From NCBI GenBank assembly GCA_032718565.1, contig JAVGVS010000002.1, forward strand, positions 6,812,560 through 6,876,559: 64,000 bases of DNA. The letters are read 5' to 3'. Source of the stretch: Distichodus sexfasciatus (taxonomy: Eukaryota > Chordata > Actinopteri > Characiformes > Distichodontidae). Under the pieces are notes generated by a model, which had not been told where the DNA came from, did not search any database, and saw only the letters and a list, made by a program, of their open reading frames with translations. Both the position numbers and the translations under genes were made by a program. This document shows positions 49,101 to 60,938 of the stretch, piece by piece (the stretch's first letter is position 1; each line of letters begins with the position of its first letter).

Positions 49101-52100
49101 ATCATTAATTAGGAATGTCATGTTTGGTTTAGGAATCATGTAATCTGGTTTCCTCTAATTTGTTTTGCATGGAGTCAAAATAATCTGTCATTTGTGATTT
49201 CCTCTTGCTGGCACTTGAGCCATTGCTGGCTTTTTTACTGTAACTACATAACATTCAATTGAAGAAATGAGGGAATGAAAGAGTTAGAGAGATGAAAATC
49301 AATGGATGAATGTAACTATTTTATTCTTTTCTTTAAATTTGTTATTGAAGACTAAATTGATTCTGCTGTAGAATAAACATCCACATAAGTCATGTCCTTA
49401 GATACTTATTTGTAGGATGTAGTTATGGAGCCTAAAAATTGGTTCTGTGAGGACAAGAGAACAGCCACTAATGTCAGCAGTTGCCTCTATTGCTTATTTT
49501 GGCTCATGCATTTTAAAATGATTTCCTTACACAAGGAACCAGTCATTTCATGGGCATTTCAGTGGTTTAATGATGTTGTCTATTTATATTTGACAGTAAA
49601 CACATCATGTTCTTCAAGCTCTGACATTTACAAATCAACCACAACCAAGTCAGCGGGCATGATTTTAAGCTTCCATAGTAAAACACGAATAGTGGGGAAC
49701 ATAGAGGGCAGTATTAATGATTGTTCTGAGAAAATTAATAATTTACTATTATAGGATCTTTTGAAGTCTACAGAAAGCAGTTCTTTTGCCTTATTAGTTC
49801 AGGGTATGGGATTGTGTGAATGAGAAGATGCTACAGTGTGAATGTGTGTGTGTGGCTAATCAGTACCACTCCAATCTCCATATTTCCTTAATAAAAACTA
49901 CGCCTTTGCCATGAAATCTTGCATCTTTAAAACAATGTAAAACATGTATAATTAAATCTTCAGACATTTTCCCTCCTGATTCACTTGGGCTAATGAATTT
50001 TAAAATAATTCTTTTCTCTTTGCACATATATTATGGTATGCCTCCAAGGCAGGAACACATGAATTTTTCGGCTGTTTTTCAACAAAGTATATTTTTCAAT
50101 CTTTTTTTTTCATTGATGCCTATATTTTTGGCATTGAGTTGATTATAGAAAGGGGCATTAGCCCAACATAATCAACCCTATTCATCATTCCTCTCATATG
50201 AGCTGTCATTAGTTGAGAATTAAAGCTAGATGTGGCCTTCACTGAACATCTTTCTCTGTGCAGATGAAAGACTAATGCAGGAAGATTGGAGTCCGGCCTA
50301 TTGCCATCATAAATTAGGTAGACGTGAGCTTGGGCCTGTATTTTTCATTTTGTAGTGCTATTCTGTTAGCCATAGGGTGTCCACCCAGCCGTAAAGACAT
50401 TTAAGGTTATCTCGGGTTTGGAAGTTTGGGGAGTGATTTGGTATTTCTGGATGAATTTTTCTGCTTCAGCCTTCTAGTCCAGAGTCAGATCCTTTCCCCA
50501 TAGGTGAAATGTACCCACATTTAATCAAAACATTGTTTTCATTTGGGAGCAATTGTTTGCAGTGGCAAATTATCAAGACCCAAAGGCATGCTGGTGTAGA
50601 TTTAAGACATAGCAAACTGCTGTGTGCAGGAGACACAGTTAATTAAGCAAGTCTTTGGATTAGCCTCACTGGCTTTAAATGAACGACCACAAACCCACTT
50701 ACTCACATACACACACAAACATTTCCACATGCTTACACAAAGCACACATGCCATCTGTGGCTCCGGAGGATAATATTGAGATGACATCATTAGTGTGTAG
50801 CCATAGAGTTCCCCTTCACTAATCCTGCAACATACAAGGTGACATTTACAGTACAAGGAAATAGTTGGCAAAGGGAAAGAACATCTGGTTCAGACTAAGA
50901 CAACCATTGCACAACTGTGGTCCTCAAATCTAAGGACGCAGGTGTGAAGAAGAAAAAAATAACCATTATAATAACCATGATAGTACAGTCTTTGTTGGGT
51001 TGTTAGACTGATTGCACTGTGATTGTGCTAAATTGGTTGTCCTCAGTGTAATTTGAGGATACAAGCCTGATAAAGTGTAGGGGTTCTTAATATTAGACAC
51101 TGTATGGATGATGCCCTGTTCCCAGTTTTCTTTGCTATGATTTTCCAGTGTTAACTGTACTTGACCCAGAATAATGATCCAATAAAACAGGTGTTTGGGT
51201 GTTGGACTGGTCTGAAAAAACAAAAAGCAGATCCCAGTTTAAGTGTACTTGTCTGATAAAATTGAACCAAGGGGGCATTGGGGAGCTTGTCTGAAAATGG
51301 TACTCTTTGTACAGGGGTATTGGAATTGTAATACTAGACCCTTTTTGTAGAGGACCAGCATTACACATATGACTTTGTGCTACTGTACATTATGTACCAT
51401 TAGTAGGTATACTGATGATATCAGACCATAGGCAGAAGTTCTGGTCTGAAAATTCCACACCCTGTTTCCATTTACTTGAATCCAATAGGTGTGACTTTTG
51501 ACAAAGTGATTTGGCTTCAAGTGCGTTGTAAATATGATAGCACTATGTGCAATGCAAATGTGATTGTAGCACAGGGACACAGCAGAGATGTTCATTTTCC
51601 AAAGCTATCATTCATCCTTTGACAAGAGGGTCGATATTCAGATAGCAAAGGTTGATTGCATGCAGCAAGTCAGTCTGATGTCACTGATATTTTGAGATTA
51701 TTTGCTTTTTAAAGGCTTTTTTAAAGCGAATTTCCAATCAGAAATCCCTGAACCCAGCCGGCCAAGTCTAAAATGCTCACAGCAAGACAAGTTTTAATAT
51801 TAAGATAACGTTAGCACAAATGTTTGCAAAATTATTTTTTAAAAAATTCCCTTATGAGATAGATGTTTACCAAGATGTTGATTAGCAAACTAGCATTAGA
51901 TTTGGTGCTGACTGTGTCAGCGTTCAGACTGTTCCTGAATAAGACATTTAAAGGGATCTAGTAAGTAATTTGAAAGCATATAAAGGAGGTTACCTCCATT
52001 TTTCTGAGCATAGACAATAAAAACGAGCTGCCTCTCTTTCATTTTTGTTTCAATAGCCCTTTTGTCACTGTCTGTTAGAATCTCACAGTGTCTGATCAGA

Positions 52101-55100
52101 CCTATTCCTACACTCATTCAGCATGCTCTACAACGCCGAGACCTGTCTGCTCTGATCCACCAGATCAATTTGTGCATTGATTTTTCTCTAGTGCCATGTT
52201 TCTAAAAAGGAAAATGTGTATTTTTTAAATGTATTTTGTAGGCTTTTCTTTTCATTCATATGCTGATAGAGTATAAAGGTAAGCACCTAAAATGGCCATG
52301 ATGTATTTCTTAGTATCTAATCAGCCTTGTTGGTTTATGCTCACATATTCTTTATTTCTTGTTTCCAATGAGAAAAGTCTTGAGATCTTTCTCTAGACAG
52401 TGTGAAGTGTCCCTATTATCCATCTCAGAAACGTTGGTTTTCTTTGAGTTAACTGTGAAGCGCACCATTATTTTATCTTTCCTGAAGGATGTTAGTCTTG
52501 TTACATATTGGTAGTCACAAATATGCGATATATGTCTGACTCCCCCATAGATACATAATAGGAAGGAGGGCGACGGGGAGGAATTGGAAAAGAGTGTCAG
52601 GGAGAGATCTCTGTTTTCACCCTGCAGGATTTTTCTCCTTGTATTAATATGGAATGAGAGTTGTGGCAGAGCAGCAGTTCGATCATGATCAGCTAAAACC
52701 TTTTGGACTACTGCAAACAGAGCAGCGTCCCTGTAGCATGGGTAAAAAGCCTGACTCTCCCCCACGGCCTATGTGCGTTATGCCCAAAACCTAAGCAATG
52801 TTTTAGGGAGAGAAAATCATTGTCACATGAATAGCTTTGAGGGTATTTGAATTAAAACTCCTTCTTTTCAGTGGCTGTATAGATAAAAATGGAAAATGAT
52901 CAGTTAGGTATGACAGTGGGATTGTTTTTGAATATTCAGTGGGATAATTTCTGAACACTTTGTCATTTATGTAACTTTATGTAACATAATTTTCTGTACA
53001 AAAGCACATATTTCTGTCTTGTTTGTTTTTGATGTCTGTACATCCTGACATTCAGGAATGTCACATAAAAGTTAGGTTTGCACTTTTCACAGTCCACAGT
53101 CCTCAGTTCCTGCATTTTTTGCGTTGTGACCAATTGCTTGTTTGCTTGATATTGGTTGTGGATTGGGAATGATTGATGCCCTGGCTGCATATTTCTGACT
53201 TTTGCATGGAAATGTGAGCTATATTAAACTACACTCACTGGTCATGAGGTAAGCCAAAATTGTATGTTCCCCTTTGTGGTATATTGTACACTTACCATGA
53301 GGTCACCAGTTCACAGTTTGCACTGTTTTATACTTACTTCCATATCTCCACTCCTCCTTTCCTGCGCTGCAGCATCACAGCATAATCTCTATCTCTTCTT
53401 CTAGACATATCTAACATTTTCAAACCCACGTTTTTGCACATTATTTTCATTCAGCACTCAACTGCCAGCTTACTGTCTCTGCACTTCTGCTTGAGAAACA
53501 ACACTCCTTTTATGAAGAGCATCACTTCCGTCATGAATCAAAGAAAGATTATAATAATGCTAATCTTACTTGAAGTATGCTCGTCAATTACCCTTGACTT
53601 ATACAGTCCATGAAAATGTGTAACTCTCAGCCACTGTCAGCTTCAGGCCATTTTACATAGTAAATTTAACAGGCACTTTTAATAAGAAGTAGAAAAACAG
53701 CCAGTATTGGACCTTTTTGCGTAAATGGTATGTGTGTTGGGCAAATGTATGTAGAAAATGTATAAAGCTCAAGGGAGCATGAAGGAAGGAAAATACCTGA
53801 ACGCTTATATAGATACATGAGTTGATTTTGGTTTGACTTTCTCATATCAGTGTCATATGGTATCATTAATAACACCATATGATAGTCAGATAAAAAAGGA
53901 AGCTGTTGTTTGACAGCAGCATTTTTTACAGAGGATGGCAATAGTCTGTGAAGGACTGTGCTGCCAGACAAAATATATGAGAGAGAGAGAGATTACTGTC
54001 TCCTGGGTCTGTCTAGCCCTCACTTGTGAATCCTAGCGCAGGGAACCCCTGACTAACCATCCAGTTGCTTGAGCACATCTGTAGAAGGCAGGAATCAGAT
54101 CCTAAAAGGTCAAGCTGAACACAGGATCTGCAACATGTAAGCTGCTTTAGGAGTCAGTCCAGCTGGACTGTACATGTAATTATTGGCATATTTGTTTCTT
54201 TCAGTCATTCCTACAAGAAAATTGATGGTTCCTCTGAATTCTATTTGTGTACCAAAAATAAGAGACAAGGGTCTTTTGTGATTGCTGCATCTGTTGTTTG
54301 GCAAAGTCGACTAGTGTGATGGATGTAATTGAGTTGCCCTTAGTGACCATCATTATCTAGAGAGTATTATTCAGTCTGATGTTGTGATATAGAGTTAAGT
54401 ATTGATTCCTGAGAGCGTATGGCAATTGTAATCCCTGCTATAATGACAGTGTGAGCAGTGGACATTATGTACTTGTCTGAAAGGTCATGTTAAACTAGAT
54501 TGATTGCTGAGAGGTAGTAGACATTTCTCTGTTGTCCATTTTGAGTTTTTCAGGTCAGACTTATCATGAAATGATCAGATTCTATATCACATTTATGTTA
54601 TAACTTGTGTACTCAATTAAAATAAAAAAGCACTTTATTTGAAAATGGCTAAGGATTGTGACACACTTGTGTGTTAGAGATTGCAGAAGTACTTTGGGTT
54701 TTTAATGCAGAGGTGTTGCACAAGTAGTGGGATTTTTTAAAATTGATTATTGATTAATATGATTGATTTATTGCCAAGTCTTGGTTTAAATGTGCTAGCT
54801 TTTTATTATGTGACTAAATTAGTTTTAAAATGTAGCCTATAGCTGTGCTTAAGAAAACAGTCGATGTGAACAGCTTTGAACGACCTGGAATTCTGTAAAG
54901 AAGTACATGTTATAGCATGTTAATGTATTGTATGTAACATTGTTTAATGCATCAAACAATTGACAGCCCTGCAAAAAAACTGTCAAAATTTAGTAACTAT
55001 AACTCAGTCAACATTAATCAATATTTATACATCCTAGTAAAATATAGTAGAAGATATTAAAGACATGTAGCAATGTCAAATAAGCTGGTTCATGCAAATT

Positions 55101-58100
55101 TTCATGAATATATCAAAATTGTGAGACTGCATTTGACATAAAAACCACGATAAAATGTGTCTCCTAACACAGCATTACACAATTATTATTATTATTATAG
55201 GTATTGTAAGATTTTGGAAGATCTTTTGTTTAGAGTTGGATAAGGCTTACGTGTTCGGATTCAGGTTAGGACTGTGCATTATGATTAAGCTTCAGTTATC
55301 ATGTGCCATTCAGTTATTTCGTGCACTCACAAGAGAAGCAGTGTTTCTATTTTTGTTGTCAGTATGAGGTATTCTCTATAAGATTTTTTATCTACTATAA
55401 ACATATACCACAATAACTAACAGCTTATATAAGTTATGCTTACATTAAGAAATGATGCAGTTGCTCTCACTGTTAACCTGCGCAATTCTTTGTGATTCCT
55501 CCCTATAGTACTAGCTATTTCTGAATTAATGATGACTCCTCAGAATTTTCCACTTTATAGATACAATAATTGTATGTTTGAGATTATATCTATTGTTGGG
55601 AGACATTGTGGAAAATTTTAATTGCAGTTCTTACTATTTAAACATGGCATTCATTTGCATCATTTCATCTGTTGCAGTTTTTGCCTTGATCTACACTTTG
55701 GGTAATAGTTTACCAGTTCATCATGCCATATCTTGCTTCGGCACTTGTCAGTGCCATAGTCATTGATCTTTGCAGAATGTATTTGCACCATAGCCAACTT
55801 TTTTATTTGAAAAGTTTTTATTTTTTTGTTTTTAAAAGGTCATACTTTTTAAAATGGGAAATAGAACCCGATCCTCTAAAAAGATATTTTCTCTGCCACA
55901 TATTTAAAAACTCTTTTGACATTCTTGCTGACATGATAAACCGCTTAATGCGCTGTTAAAAAGTTCCAAGGTGTTACCATGGGGATGAATGATAGCAGAT
56001 CCTCTGAAAGCATTAAATGGAATTCATTTAGTGCTTGTTCTTGAATAGGTAGAAAGCTTTGCTCTGGCAAACCCATTAGAGTGAACCTCACTTTTGTCAA
56101 CATTGTCATTTTACAACATACCTTTCTGCCCAATTTAGAAAAACAGCTCTCTGATCAGAAGGCAGAATAACTTCTCTCTGGATGAGAAGCCCAGCTGTGA
56201 CACCTCATCTCCTCTGCAGTGAGCAAGCTTTTCTGGCCCTCTCTGATTGGATTAAGATAAGGGACATGCACATGCTCGTGCAGCTGTTAGGAAGTAGAAA
56301 CTGTGCGTCTCAGGGAATGAAGTTAGTGATTCATTATGAGAGCCAATCCACTGGCAGCCTGCTTCACAGCGGTCTATGAATCTGGGTTTGGGGTGGTAAT
56401 CAAATAAAGGTCTGCCGCCCCTGTCTACAGGGACTGACCAATCATCACTCACCATGTGAACTGTGATCAGGATCCACTAAGAAAATTGCTCTGTACAGAC
56501 ATGATGCTCCCATTGTTTGTTTACTGGGGTTTGACTCTGAGGAAGTGACAGTAACCAGTCACTTTACTGGACACATGGAGGGATGAATGGGTGAAGAATA
56601 TAAATACAAGACAGATGACTGGAATTATTGTGAAATGTGAAATTTGTGAGTAAATATAAACATTGCCATTTCACATTAAATAAACTTTCAGCCATTCCCA
56701 TGTTCCAAACATAAACAAACTTTTCATGTAAACACCTGTGGTGTTAAGTGAATACAGAACTTGCATTTACGTGGATTGATAAGTACATGAAGTGGGTGGA
56801 AACAGGAATGGATGGATGCATAAATAGACTGACAAACAAATGGATGATGTACAATTTCTGTTGTTCCAAATGACATTCAGAAGCTCTTGGATTGATATCT
56901 GTAATGTCATTTTTGTATTGTAACTGAGCTCTGAGGGTCTCTCTTCTGCACATTTGGTTTGGAAGCTAGAGAGGTTCTCATACACAGCCATGGGCCGCCC
57001 ACTCTCGGGCTGTTACCCATAGTACTTTGCACCCACTGAACCACAGGGGTTTGCTTTCCCAACTGTCTCATCTGTGAGAGTCATCTGATTTGTTTATTAA
57101 ACGTGGATCACTGTGTCTTCATGTGTTCACTGCAATGTCAAGATATAATGTTTGTGACATTATTTCACAATTCAGTTTCATTTCATTTCTGCTCAAAAGC
57201 TGTTTAGCACATAAACACTAACTGATCATATTGTCTGGGCAAAAGGCCTGATCGGAAACCCCTCGTTGTTCTGCAAGCCCACTTTTATACAATACTGTGC
57301 AAAAGTTTTAGGCAGGTGTGGAAAAATGCTGTAAACAAAGAATGCTTTCAGAAATATGAATAATGATTGTTTATTTTTCTCAATTTACAAAATGCAAAGT
57401 GAGCGAACAAAAGAAAAATCTAAATCAAATCAATATTTGGTGTTATTACCTTTTGCCTTCAAACCAGCATCAATTCTTATAGGTACACTTGCACAGTCAG
57501 GGATTTTGTAGGATTACAGTCATTATATTATTTTGTGGGATTATAGGATTATAGATCTGTGGTTAGTTCTCCAAGACGTTTGGAACAACCTACCAGCCGA
57601 GTTCCTTCAAAAACTGTGTGCAAGTGTACCTAGAAGAATTGATGCTGTTTTGAAGGCAAAGAGTGGTCACACCAAATACTGATTTGATTTAGATTTCTCT
57701 TTTGTTCATTCACTGTATTTTGTTGATTGATGAAAATTAATGATTAACACTTCCATTTTTGAAAGCATTCTTTGTTTACAGCATTTTTTTCACACCTGCC
57801 TAAAACTTTTGCACAGTACTGTATATCTACACCAATTCTCCCCACATCTAACGTGTCAGTGTTGCACCCCAACTCCTTATTCTCCTACTAACTTCTCCTT
57901 TTTCCTCTCTCATCTCACTTCACTTTACTTAGGTTAGTCATTCAAACTTAAAGGCACTCTTCTCCCTTTAACCACCATAAATTAAATTAAAATAAAGCAT
58001 TTAAAGCATTGCCTGAAATCATTGATAAACTGTACAATATACTTTTTTCTTTGTTTTACAGTTTATACAGAGTGGACTTTGGAATATATATGGACTTGAC

Positions 58101-60938
58101 TTTGTAAATTGGGAAGGGCGGATTGGTACAAAATGTTCAGAGCTGCCTTTATAACGAATGCATTTAAAGCAGCGGCCATGAGCAGTTAACCAGACTGCAG
58201 TATTTAAAATTATTCATTCACAGGGGACAATTCGCTCAAGAAAAACTTCATTCGGATGTCTTTCATGTCTAATTAAAACTGTCTTGGCCTCAGAGTGGTG
58301 CAAAAAAATTCCAAGGAGTGAGTGGGTTTTCTTTGTGCTGCTGAACATTGAATCCATTTTTAGCAGTTGAACTGGAAGTAACAGAGTGTGCACAAATTAG
58401 AACTTTGCAAATTGTTGTTAATAAACAATGCTCAGCTTCTGATGTGTGCATTCTCTCCAGACTCCTTTTCACTATGCCAAACATTGATTTCCTCCATATG
58501 TTATTGTGTGCAAAGTAAAGACAGAGGCACAATTGTTAGACAACTTGTCATTAAAGGGACATAACCCCACAGTTCTGTAACATTCTACCATCAACAATAC
58601 TGATATGTGAAGGAAATCGCATTGATTATCTCATTACAAGAGCACCTGTGAATGTATGCTACGCATGTTAGAGAAAGTTGTTGAAATTAATGTGTTGGAA
58701 GCACTAAGCATTTTATCCATCTGATGAAATGTGATGAGTAGACAGCTGGGTCCAAGCATGCAGTAGTAATAACTATCAAAAATAATCCACATTTAGTCCA
58801 AAGCTGATATGCAATGGATAGTACCAAAATTCCTGCTGCCAAATTACTAAAATTAGTTGAAGGTAGGACAATCAGTGAACCGGTCACAAGTTCAAGGACC
58901 AAGACTACTCTTGCAGAAATTGGTGAAAATGTTATTGCTGACTGTAATTCAAGATTTAAGATTCTTTTTTCCCCACATACATAGTGTGTTGTACAAGTAC
59001 ATGTGGTGAAAAGTGCTCTGATATTATCTAAGACTTTGCAAATTGCAATAGAAATTAAGCAGATTAAGTAAATGAATATATTAAAATTATAAACAGTAAC
59101 TTTACATGTGCATATTATGATAGAACTGTATGTGTAAAGTACAGTGTACCTTTAAAGTGAGTAAAGTAGTGTGATTATTTATCATTGTGAACACACCATA
59201 GCACAGGACACAGTGCAAAACTAATTAAATATGACTTATGTGTTTGACCCATCCATGAAGGAGCAGTGGGCAGCTTTTTTTTTGGCCGCCCCTGGGGAGC
59301 AGTGCTTGGGGCACCTCAGTGGCACATTCACCAGTCCGGGACTTTAGTAGCATATCTTGCTTAAGAAGTCTTATGGCCCAATGATAGATGGTCCTCCTGA
59401 GTCTCACTGTTTTGGCCATAATACCTGATTTCAGCAGGTGAGACATAATAGAATATTCTGCTAAACAGATCAGAGATTAGAACACAAAATGCATCATGCT
59501 GGATAGCCACAGACCGGTCAGAGTGCTCATGCTGTCACCTGTGCAGTGCCAAAACCGCCTACAATGGCCATGTGTGTGTCAGAACCGGACAACAGAGAAC
59601 ACTAAGAAAAGGTTTGACTAATGATGTTGATGGATGAGCGCATGTGTGTTCTTTGCCTGGGTAAGAGATGACAGCAGGACTCTGTAAGATAAGAAGCCAA
59701 GCTGGTGATGACATTCCTGTCGTGTTGTGTAACCTAAGGTCTAGGTATAGAAAAGTGGTTCCCAAAATTTGTGGAGGCAAAGCAAATGTACAAATTGAAA
59801 GAAAATGAACTAAGAGTGACAGTTCCTTTCAGGGAATTGGTTAAGTTTTAAAGCCATTGTTGTGCAGAAAAACAGTTTTGAGAAAAATACAGTACTGTGC
59901 AAAAGTTTTAGGCAGGTGTGAAAAAATGCTTTAAACAAAGAATGCTTTCAAAAATGGAAGTGTTAATCATTTATTTTCATCAATCAACAAGATGCAGTGA
60001 ATGAACAAAAGAGAAATCTAAATCAAATCAATATTTGGTGTGACCACCCTTTGCCTTCAAAACAGCATCAATTCTTCTAGGTACACTTGCACACAGTTTT
60101 TGAAGGAACTCGGCTGGTAGGTTGTTCCAAACGTCTTGAAGAACTAACCACAGATCTATAATCCTATATCCTACAAAATAATATAATGACTACAAAATAA
60201 TATAATGATTATAATCCTACAAAATCCCTGACTTTGTGTGAGTGTACCTATAAGAATTGATGCTGGTTTGAAGGCAAAAGGTAGTAACACCAAGTATTGA
60301 TTTGATTTAGATTTTTCTTTTGTTCGCTCACTTTGCATTTTGTAAATTGATAAAAATAAACAATCATTATTTATATTTCTGAAAGCATTCTTTGTTTACA
60401 GCATTTTTCCACACCTGCCTAAAACTTTTGCACAGTACTGTATGTAGTAGGACTGGGAATGTTAATGCGTTAACACATGCAGTTAATCTGGAAATTAACC
60501 TTTCTTTGATAAAAAGCAAATTAATCATATTAACAAGTTTGACCCAAACGTCCACCTGTACCTCCATTGCAGATGTTTATCTGACCGATGCCTCATTCAT
60601 TACAGAGAAAAAAGGCTTTCAACTGTGTCAGTCTACTTTTGGGATAGAGATGTGGTGGCTCATTCTCACGTGAATGCGCATACCCCAAGTCATATGCAAG
60701 TCAGAAGTTTTGGTTGCATGACGGGACCATGGGTGGGCTTATGGAAAAATATCCATTTGATGTGTTTGGCATCAGTTATTGTGTTAATTATTCATGTGTC
60801 TTTCTCTTTGTGTGTGTTACTCCTAACAGAGGGCCCTGTCCTTTGGCGTCTCCTGACCTATCCTCCAGCACGCCGGGCGCTCATCGTGGGTTGCGGACTC
60901 CAGATGTTCCAGCAGCTCTCTGGCATCAACACAGTCAT
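35867..60938 (+). CDS. slc2a13: H+/myo-inositol cotransporter SLC2A13 (HMIT), first four exons
   Basis: Exon 1 is about 35867-36398, exon 2 41829-41988, exon 3 45874-46082 and exon 4 60830-60938. Exons 2-4 join in phase (2, 1, 2) with GT-AG borders; the gene continues past the window. HMIT is a 12-helix sugar-porter-fold carrier that moves inositol with protons. Visible landmarks are FQQDDTPAFVYVLAVFSALG and GGFLFGYDTGVVSGAMLLLK (helix 1), SMTVPVYIAEASPPHLRGQL (helix 4/loop), FLFLPESPRWLIQKG (the PESPRW motif after helix 6), the intracellular-loop region KARRVLSQIRGNQNIDEEYD, and GCGLQMFQQLSGINTVM (QQLSGIN of helix 7). Identity is strong across all exons. Exon 1 carries several indels (see its own entry), so the gene as sequenced would not make a full protein from this start. 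It is head-to-head with the mucin. Confidence 0.93.
36401..41828 (+). other. slc2a13 intron 1
   Basis: No convincing gene is seen. The first 500 bp has many short AGAACC/GGTTCTT-like motifs suggestive of an old DNA element. An AT microsatellite lies at 39930-40150. Confidence 0.5.
39930..40150. repeat. Long (AT)n / (GTAT)n microsatellite
   Basis: About 220 bp of TA dinucleotide with interspersed TG and CA steps in slc2a13 intron 1. The apparent Tyr-Ile open frames here are repeat artefacts. Confidence 0.95.
43030..44172. mobile_element. Unclassified element with GGGGGCCATGCAGT inverted ends and internal repeats
   Basis: The left end reads 'cgggggccatgcagtttgca' and the right end 'ccactgcatggccccct', inverted with respect to each other. 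Inside, two blocks are repeated in direct order: 'agagtgtct' followed by 'ataccagttacatgcagatt' (about 43270 and 43770), and 'acctacctgccaaatttcaa' (about 43611 and 44043). No protein is evident. It lies in slc2a13 intron 2. I do not recognise the family. Confidence 0.5.
45238..45560 (+). repeat. Dispersed tRNA-headed repeat in slc2a13 intron 2
   Basis: It starts 'gggcggcacgtggcgcggtg' and has 'aaggtcctgggtttgattcc' (B-box-like), 'tgggtttcctccaggtgttc' and 'gcgactctaaattggcctgt'. It ends 'cggctgggattaagcgggtc'. It is the reverse-oriented relative of the repeats at 1643 and 10082 and ends 313 bp before exon 3. Confidence 0.75.
46489..46652. repeat. Local duplicate block X in slc2a13 intron 3
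   Basis: About 165 bp that recurs in direct orientation at 47807-47972 (shared 'cattag(c/t)tggtatcca', 'ctttaaccct' and 'atctgcaagatcaaaaggca'). Confidence 0.75.
47719..47781. repeat. (CA)n microsatellite
   Basis: Interrupted ACAC run in slc2a13 intron 3, just before the second copy of block X. Confidence 0.9.
47807..48230. repeat. Second copy of block X plus a copy of the exon 3 acceptor side without the exon
   Basis: 47807-47972 is the second copy of block X. Then 48085-48230 resembles 45733-45870, the 3' end of intron 2 (shared 'atttcatccactcagtgga', 'aacatga/aacatag' and the pyrimidine-rich run). The exon that should follow is absent; CA repeats follow instead. Confidence 0.6.
48236..48282. 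repeat. (CA)n / (CATA)n microsatellite
   Basis: ACAC repeats with TATA interruptions in slc2a13 intron 3. Confidence 0.9.
48300..57289 (+). other. Central part of slc2a13 intron 3
   Basis: About 9 kb with no supported exon, RNA gene or recognisable transposon. Open frames on both strands are short and unlike known proteins. Confidence 0.5.
57290..57821. mobile_element. Tc1-type MITE, copy 1
   Basis: TA-flanked, with ends reading CAATACTGTGCAAAAGTTTT and, reversed, CAGTACTGTGCAAAAGTTTT. The inverted arms run about 200 bp each (shared 'ctaaatcaaatcaatatttg' and 'gcatcaattctt'). It has no coding capacity. It lies in slc2a13 intron 3. Confidence 0.9.
59190..59360 (-). repeat. tRNA-derived SINE body, reversed and partial
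   Basis: Minus-strand sequence carries 'actgctccttcatggatggg' and 'ctgaggtgcccc', homologous to the SINEs at 4318 and 4690. Confidence 0.55.
59890..60440. mobile_element. Tc1-type MITE, copy 2, inverted relative to copy 1
   Basis: Same family and ends as 57290-57821 (TA, then CAGTACTGTGCAAAAGTTTT at both ends inverted). Its left half matches the reverse complement of the right half of copy 1, so the pair is in opposite orientation. A short 'ctacaaaataatataatgac' segment is repeated at its centre. It ends 389 bp before exon 4. Confidence 0.9.
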
